A stretch of DNA of 64,000 nt, taken from the NCBI RefSeq assembly GCF_000218685.1, contig NW_006763307.1, positions 1-64,000 of the forward strand. The letters are read 5' to 3'. The translations under genes were made by a program, and so were the position numbers. The stretch is from Serpula lacrymans var. lacrymans S7.9. Lineage: Eukaryota > Basidiomycota > Agaricomycetes > Boletales > Serpulaceae. Below, piece after piece: positions 57,840-64,000 of the stretch (the stretch's first letter is position 1; every line of letters starts with the position of its first letter). A model generated the notes under the pieces. It was not told where the DNA came from. It was given only the letters and a program-made list of their open reading frames with translations, and searched no databases.

Positions 57840-58464
57840 TGTGCCCGATTCCGTTCTTGGAAAATTAGGTCCCGAACATGTGCTATCACCATCGTCAGAT
57901 AAACTTGGTCATCTGAGGTTCAAAAGATCTGGCGAGATGAAGACATTACGAACTGCTTTCATATTCATGTTTTGCGGAACTAACCCGTTACCCGTTCGTC
58001 TTCATGCGATCTACACTGACGTCCCTGGAGGTTAGTCAAACCTTGTCATATCAGTTCTATCCGAAAAACTAGGTATGCATCAATATCACGACGTACGAGA
58101 GACTTCTGAAAGCTTCTTCATGGATTTCTCAATACGCTGGGAATTCGAAGCTCGACCCAAAATCCCACTCTTCCTCAAGGTCAACGGCAATTGCGGGGAT
58201 TTTTCACGTAAAAATAAGATCATTTTTCCCCCGAGTTTGTCACCGTTTTCTCCGGGCGTTCGCAAAAAATCAAGATCGCTATCAGCAGACCGTGGTACGA
58301 AGCCCCGGACCACTTTTTGGTCCTTTATCGCGTTTCCTTCTCGTAAGTCAAGTAATACGAACCACGGTTGAAAGATAACGTGTCTCCCGTTCAAAATAGA
58401 GAATGCTCGTGACATTGTTCTTATCAATCCCTTTCCTCAACGTCGTGATGCCAAGTTTTACTGA
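57840..58464 (+). CDS. Putative short gene or fragment, function unknown
   Basis: Plus-strand pieces that splice in frame: a first part including MKTLRTAFIFMFCGTNPLPV and AIYTDVPG; an intron (GTTAGTCAAACC...AACTAG) to MHQYHDVRETSESFFMDFSI and KIPLFLKVNGNCGDF; then, after sequence with alternative introns, FWSFIAFPS; and an intron GTAAGTCAAG...AAAATAG to QNARDIVLINPFPQRRDAKF ending TAC TGA at 58464. The frame continuity across three introns and protein-like ending argue for a real gene, but I know no family and the 5' end is unclear. It could be the 3' remnant of a longer gene. Confidence 0.35.
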
Positions 58465-59772
58465 CCGGCGAGACCCGCAGAGATGCCATCTCGATAGACC
58501 TGGAATGATAACCAGAACGGTTCATGTACATAGTTCACAAAATCACACATAGCCAACTGACGCCCTTTCGCCGCCGCCGTCACCGCTCTAACAACAATAA
58601 CGACAACAACAAGAACGTGTTGTTGCTCGAGTATCATCCCCTCTTCTCTCTATCACAATCTCCTTGGCAAAAAGGGTGCGGAGAAGTTGGAGAAAACGTT
58701 GGGCGTGTACGAAGTCCATCAACGGACGTGAGTTGTTCCGGTGAATCGAGGTTGCAGGTTCTGAAATTCTTGTTTAGCACCCCGACGGCGCCCTCGCCTC
58801 CTTTTTATTATTATAGATGTGCGTTATCCATATTGGAAGATGGGCGCACTAATAATTCATGCGGTTCGAAGGTGTCAGTTCCCATGCCCACCGTGACTCA
58901 ACTGAGTGCGATATATTTGGCTTACCAGTGAAAAGACTAACATCGCCGGAAGTTGAACAATGGGACTGTCTCTGTGGGTTCGGGGGCTAACTTTGGTGTG
59001 TGTCGACGAAACGCGAGGTATAAACTGTTCCAAAGTATAAAGTATCTTAGGGGCGTGTAGGTCTAGGGGGATTATTTCCATATACGGAAAGATCTCAGGA
59101 CGCTATTTTTTCACAAGTCCTTTGGATGAACTTTGTGAGATTGAGATTCTATGTATATATTCATCTGAACTGGACTGATCATGCCAACTCGCCCAAAAAC
59201 TTGGGACAAAAGCGAGACTTCGACATGTACTTAGACTATACCCATACTAGAATTTGAGCCCATGAGTAATTAATTCGCTTCTAGCCTGAATGTTCTCAAC
59301 AATCGAGTCAATCATATCACGCAACAATCACAATAAATGACGCAACATCTAATTCACCAACTCGTACGTATTGCAGTTTGATAAAACCCTCACTCGATTA
59401 CTATTCCTTCAGAACAGTCACGATACATGCAACAACAACACTCGACTGGCAACTCCTACGTTACATGCAAAAGAATGGACAGATTCAGCGGGCACAGTGA
59501 AGAACCATTAAATCAAGTGAGGGTAGTAATTAAACATAATAACGCTAAGAAGTGCAGCCTCAAAGGTGATGTGCGCAAGTCCCACAGGGTGGATTGGATA
59601 TGTACTGTCCAAAGTTCAATATGTCCATGCTCAACGGGAAAAAAGGGAAGCCAAGGTATATCAAAGCGTCTGCTTCACCAAAAACAGGAAAAACTCGTGA
59701 AAAGGCCGGAAAGAAGATACCCATGAACCGCTCAAAAAGAAGAAGTGCGCATACGCGTTTTCAATCAACTTT
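58465..59772. other. Intergenic, no gene supported
   Basis: Small frames on the plus strand (58524-58931, 59427-59726) lack motifs, and the first includes simple-sequence ACAACAACAA. Nothing convincing. Confidence 0.45.
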
Positions 59773-60591
59773 TTAGAAGATTGCAGCAGCTCCGACAACG
59801 GCGGACAGGAGAACAACAGCGGCAGATCCAGAGCTGAATCCGAATTTCACAGAGGAGGCAGCATTGAAGCTACTCGGCGAGGCGGAACCACTGGCAGTCG
59901 TCGTGGTGCCAGAAGCGGATGCAGACGTAGCAGAGCTTGCAGGGGCAGTTCTATTATAGGAATATAAGAGGGGACAAATAAAGATGAAACACTTCATAAC
60001 TTACGTAGTGGCAGACACGGATCCAGAGGCCGTTGATGCAGCGGACGAGGTGGACGTAGTAGACGCGACAGTAGCCGAGGCGACTGCGAAATCACCGGTG
60101 GTGTCGTAGATTTCGTTGATGTTACTGCAACAAATTATCAGCACGATGTTTTGAAGAGCTAGAAATCCCGCTTTACCCATTTTCAATTGCCTCAATGGTA
60201 TAACCATCACTACACAAGTATGTAAAAAAAAAAAAGCCAGACTTCAAATCAAACAACGATCTTACCCAACGGGTACAATGGGTAGTTCAAGGGTCAAAGT
60301 ACCCAAAGAGGACTGCACATTGTTTGCGATGGCAAATGTGTTGTGGAACAGAGTGTTGACCAATTCCAAGGTGAATGTAGAGGGATCACCTGTCGTCGTC
60401 GTCCAGGTGATGGTAGCCGTACCTCCTGAAGACAGGTTGGTAGGGGTGTTGAGGGTAAGAGCCGAAACGGCAATGGGGAGCGCAAGGGCAAGGGCACTGG
60501 ATGGTTCAAAAAAGAAAAAAGAAAAATCAACATCAAGCACGCCTTGAGACCAAAGACTGCAATCAACGACATACCTGAGTTTGGCGAACAT
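59773..60591 (-). CDS. Kre9/Knh1-like GPI-anchored cell-wall protein
   Basis: Secreted, probably GPI-anchored protein with a Kre9/Knh1-type N-terminal domain; relatives are linked to beta-1,6-glucan or wall assembly. Start MFAKL at 60591, intron, then the signal peptide continues SALALALPIAVSALTLNTP. The domain shows GGTATITWTTTTGDPSTFTL and ELVNTLFHNTFAIANNV, then IEAIEN, YDTTGDFAVAS, a Ser/Thr/Ala-rich stalk, and a hydrophobic end SAAVVLLSAVVGAAAIF fitting a GPI signal. Short introns divide the stalk and the domain. Intact. Confidence 0.85.
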
Positions 60592-61049
60592 TTTTAATCG
60601 TTAAGAGGTATATGGATGAGACTAAGGAAACAAACAACGACGCGACGAGAGAGAGAGAGAATAGAAACGAACTGAGAAAGTTGGGGAACTATTGTCAAAC
60701 ACGCTGTTCTTATATGGAGTTGCAAATATAGCAGCATTCCCACGCGGCAACATCGTCCAATGCACACCGTGCGATGCCGTTATGGCGAACACGAGGATTT
60801 CCGGAGAATCAGCTTCCTTTCTCATGCGTGTCTTACATTCATTCCACTTATCCAACCTTCTTAAATGATAGACTGTATACCTACTCGGAACCATACTATT
60901 TTCTCGACATCGTGCCAGGTATATCTTTTTGTTGACGTCCAACCATGCTCTCTAGTATACACAAATGGCACTTACTGACCCAAGTACAAGCCATTACTCA
61001 ACACCCTGTCCCCTGGATTCTCAGTCGGATCTTGCAATTATAGCATCGG
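60592..61049. other. Upstream region of the wall-protein gene
   Basis: No coding signal; contains a short (GA)n tract near 60650. Confidence 0.5.
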
Positions 61050-61991
61050 CTAATAAATCTGCATGCAGGATCATCATTTGAATACACCCATCGTGCGACA
61101 CAAACTTCCTTGTATTAATGTTAGCACGTACCTCATCAAACGGCCTTGTATCGTTGAAACAGCTCTCCCAAACCTCGTTGACAGCACGCTCAGCAGCAGC
61201 CTCGTCAGGGCACGATGGATTTACCCGTACAGAAAGTACTGCTCTCCGTCGTACGCAAGCCTGCACGTGAAAAGTAAATACAATAGAAGTCCTTTCACAG
61301 CTAACCAGATAAAGACTAGAGCGCACCTGATGTTGTTTTGAGAACGCGACAAACCCCCTGCCGAGCTCACGCATAAACCTGCAGTCGCCGCTTAAACTAT
61401 TTGCGCGTATCTTGTTCGGCGTTTGCAGAATCGAGGATGAGTGCAGGAACAAGAATGTTGTTACTCGGGAGACTGACCTCACTACATGCATGGTGTCTCA
61501 AATTATACCAATCGACGTTGAACTTGCAGTGATCATACATGTGTATCAGTTCGTGGGTTAGGGTATCTTCCATGTGTTTCTTATCCATGAAATGACCCTG
61601 ACAAAGAATTATAGCGCCGGCAGGATGGAATCCGCCCGAACGTGTCATGTCGCAAGGCGCACATGCGATATTCGACGGAGACACAGGGCATCCAGACATT
61701 TTAAGATGCTTCAGCATGAATACCACTGACGGACCTGCAGCCATCATTGAGCTTGTCTTTGCGACTACCACATGCGTCCATGGTCAAAGTATGGTAGTGA
61801 GACTACTCACTATAATTCATAAGCTCATTCTTCCATTTCTCGCAATTACGGAATTTCTGGCCTTCCGCACTACGTGAACGTTCCTCAGCAGTCAGTCCGA
61901 TTCCAGTTATGGAGGCAGCTGTCCTGAGCCATCTCTTGAATGCACGGGACTCTGACGGGTCAATGGGGGGAGCTGAAGAAGCGGGGTCCAT
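61050..61991 (-). CDS. ATP23: Mitochondrial inner membrane metalloprotease Atp23
   Basis: Intermembrane-space zinc protease that in yeast processes Atp6 and helps assemble the ATP synthase Fo part. Probable start MDPASSAPPIDPSESRAF. Then KNELMNYS, over an intron to PSVVFMLKHLKMSGCP, SNIACAPCDMTRSGGFHP, and the active-site helix DTLTHELIHMYDHCKF (HExxH with catalytic Glu), then NLRHHACSE, introns, RANSLSGDCRFMRELGRGF, ACVRRRAVLSV and SCFNDTRPFDE. A last intron (GTACGTGC...CATGCAG) leads to IY and the stop at 61050-61052, giving the usual DTRPFDEIY end. Cysteine-rich as in other Atp23 proteins. Divergent from the small gene at 62327. Confidence 0.93.
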
Positions 61992-62326
61992 GGGTAGCGC
62001 TGAACCCACGTCAAGTATATTCAGACGAAAAAATGTTGACGCATTCCCACGCCTATCTTTCCCTCTTACTCCCGAGTGCATTATACCCTCAAGAGACGCC
62101 AACTGACAGCAATGCATTGAATTGAAGTACCTCAAGGGGCAACAACGGACATGGAACGGGCCCAAGTGGTATCAGCGCTGTCAACAGCTATTAATTATTC
62201 GTAAAAGCAGTGGTGTGTACTTTGCATCATATTTGCATGATAACGCTCTTCAAGTCAGCAATCTAATAGCGGGCCCAATGCGGGCTTAGACCGAATAACT
62301 TGCGTCAAGACTTCAAACCTACCATC

Positions 62327-62707
62327 ATGCAGGGTCAACCACATCAGACGTCGTTCATGTAAGCTCCACTCAATTGATCTTTCATCTGATTATCCCCTGT
62401 TGTCCTTGAGATCTCAGTGTTGGCAACTATCTTTACAGCGGCGCAATGGCTCTTTCATATTTTACCGGTGAGTAATGAAAGGCTTATTAGAAGACCTGCA
62501 TCGTGTCATCGGAGGGGGCGACTACCGTCTGTTATTCTTGGTCCCGGCGCTCAAGCACCCAAAGGCAATCCAATACGTACATTGATCCTTCCAGTTACAC
62601 AGGATAAACTATGCACGAATATCATAAATCCGCTTATTTACGTCTTCCTCTGGTCTCGACCTCGATTACCCAGTTCCCTCGCCCCGGACGCTGCGGACTG
62701 CGCCTAA
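62327..62707 (+). CDS. Small putative membrane protein, unknown function
   Basis: Short three-exon model: MQGQPHQTSFI / VGNYLYSGAMALSYFT / VTQDKLCTNIINPLIYVFLW and on to AADCA with stop TAA at 62705-62707. Introns have donors GTAAGCTC and GTGAGTAA and acceptors CTCAG and TTCCAG, and the frame is kept. The middle part is weakly hydrophobic and the NPLIYVFLW part could insert in membrane. About 64 aa. It lies 335 bp from the Atp23 start in head-to-head arrangement. Not recognised; too short for certainty. Confidence 0.45.
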
Positions 62708-64000
62708 TTCTCAAAATAATCTCCTCAAGGCCAGAACCTGCGCTGAAACATCTTGTCAGCAATATTTAAAGTTCGAACCAACTTGATAATCATAATCATA
62801 TATTCGTGATGCGACCATTATCTATCTCTTGACATTGGAGCCAGTCGAATTTGCACGACCCTGTTTCCCTGCTCTTTCCCTTCCGCACCTCTCGGGCCTC
62901 TTCTCTCTCATCTAATCTGTTACAATCACAGAGATACAGATAAAGGACGTTAGGGCGGCTCTTGTACGGCCAATTATACCCTGCTATATCTTCCGAAACC
63001 CCAGATACAGGGATAAACACGGTCACATATCAAAGATCTCAGTGTCTACAAGCGCATCACTCTCGTTCGAACAGCCCGCTCGGTTGCTCAGCAAAGCAGT
63101 ACAGTCTATCAAGAAAAAAGGCCCCTGTCCTGGATGCAGTTCCCCCGAAGCTTCCCTATGACACAGGTTTTTTGCAAAAAACCGAAGATTATTCCTTCCG
63201 ATCCTATTATTCATTGGGCCTTTTTGAGAGCAAGCGCTGCCAACCTTAACTTGGTTAAATTTGCTTATGGGATTGTCCTTCTCTCCTTTTGTGGCGGTAC
63301 GGCATGTCACCTGGGCAGCTGTTCGCTATATCGTCCAATACTACATCGGGCTTGCGTCTTAAACTATGTCACCCAACCTCGTACTCGAAAAAGAGTGTCT
63401 TGGCATCGACCCATGAGTCAGGGATCGGGATCACCCGTATTTTTCTGTCCCCATCTTTCTCTCGTATCGAACACGCCACCCCTCCAAAGCCACAGTTGAG
63501 GATTTCGACGCCCGACCGGCCTACTTCTTTATTTATTTTTTCGTACTCAAGATATCGAAATCCCTCCACGGCTCGCGTCTAAAACCGAACCCAAACTCTC
63601 GTTCTTCGCTACCGCAACGCCATCTCTCATCCTAGCCAGATTAATAGACATGGGCCCGGGGATGCAGGTCCCGTTGTCCCCGTATGGCGTGTTACAGCCC
63701 ACCTCCGCTCAGACCGTTTTTTCCCTTCCCTTTCCCCTCGGCACACCCCACCCCACAGAGCGACATACTGCCCCTCTTCTCAATACGTCCCTTCGCACGA
63801 TCGCCCGCTCGGTCTCTTTCCCCCCCCCCCCCCCACTCGCCAGTCTCGGGGGGCGGATAGCTTTAAGAATAAACCGTTGCTTATATTCCACATTCGAGAA
63901 ACTCTCTCTCCATTTGGGAGGTGTTGTCCGAACGCGCATACGGCGACTGGTGCTGCGCCGTGACCTGTTACTTTTTTATTTGTTCTTTTCTTTCTTTCTT
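62708..64000. other. Terminal region without a supported gene
   Basis: Several overlapping frames (63134-63499, 63289-63582) have no motif. A run of 15 C lies at 63820-63834 and the last 30 bases are pyrimidine-rich, typical of fungal promoter DNA, so a plus-strand gene may start beyond the window. Confidence 0.45.

Noticed and set aside
63820..63834. Poly-C run as a telomere or origin
   Set aside because: A single 15-C homopolymer in pyrimidine-rich promoter-like DNA; no telomeric TTAGGG repeats are seen.

Overview
This window comes from a filamentous basidiomycete, most likely an agaricomycete. Genes carry many short GT..AG introns. The repeats include Plavaka-type transposase and DUF6698 remnants that are abundant in mushroom genomes, and there is an NACHT-WD40 NLR typical of higher fungi. 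No bacterial-type operons, CRISPR arrays or intact tRNA/rRNA genes were seen.

Region 1 (1 to about 32.9 kb) is a nested transposon island. A truncated Ty1/copia element lies at 276-4747 on the minus strand. A near-identical inverted copy lies at 28269-32031 on the plus strand, so the island is framed by inverted arms about 3.7 kb long that also share non-element flank (1-275 and 32032-32306). Between the arms are: a solo LTR of a second family nested in the copia LTR (TSD TTTCT); a 3' fragment of a transposon-associated gene hit by a solo gypsy LTR (TSD GTCCA), which itself carries a tRNA-Met-like SINE insertion (TSD AGTGTT), and by a solo copia LTR; two related signal-peptide/Ser-rich/single-TM genes, both damaged; a Ty3/gypsy element (12971-20369, TSD CTAGC) with a 1.8-kb insertion (TSD TCGC) between gag and pol; DUF6698 and Plavaka remnants; and a second, truncated copia element. 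Stop codons in these elements often fit CpG to TpG decay, and the gypsy reverse transcriptase active site reads YIDN instead of YIDD.

Region 2 (about 33-64 kb) is ordinary gene-dense sequence. It holds cofactor-independent phosphoglycerate mutase, a NACHT NLR with 14 WD40 repeats, an unrecognised tail-anchored-like protein, a cytochrome P450 with a 12-nt microexon, two tandem aldo-keto reductases, coatomer delta subunit with an ATG-only first exon, a DEDDh exonuclease-like protein, the ubiquitin-ribosomal protein eL40 fusion, a Kre9/Knh1-like GPI-anchored wall protein, the mitochondrial metalloprotease Atp23 and, divergent from it, a small putative membrane protein. The neighbouring genes serve unrelated housekeeping functions (glycolysis, COPI trafficking, translation, mitochondrial protein processing). 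The NLR and the P450/AKR genes are the accessory content, sitting next to the transposon island.

Exon joins were read by eye from splice signals, conserved residues and frame continuity, so exon limits not given explicitly are approximate.
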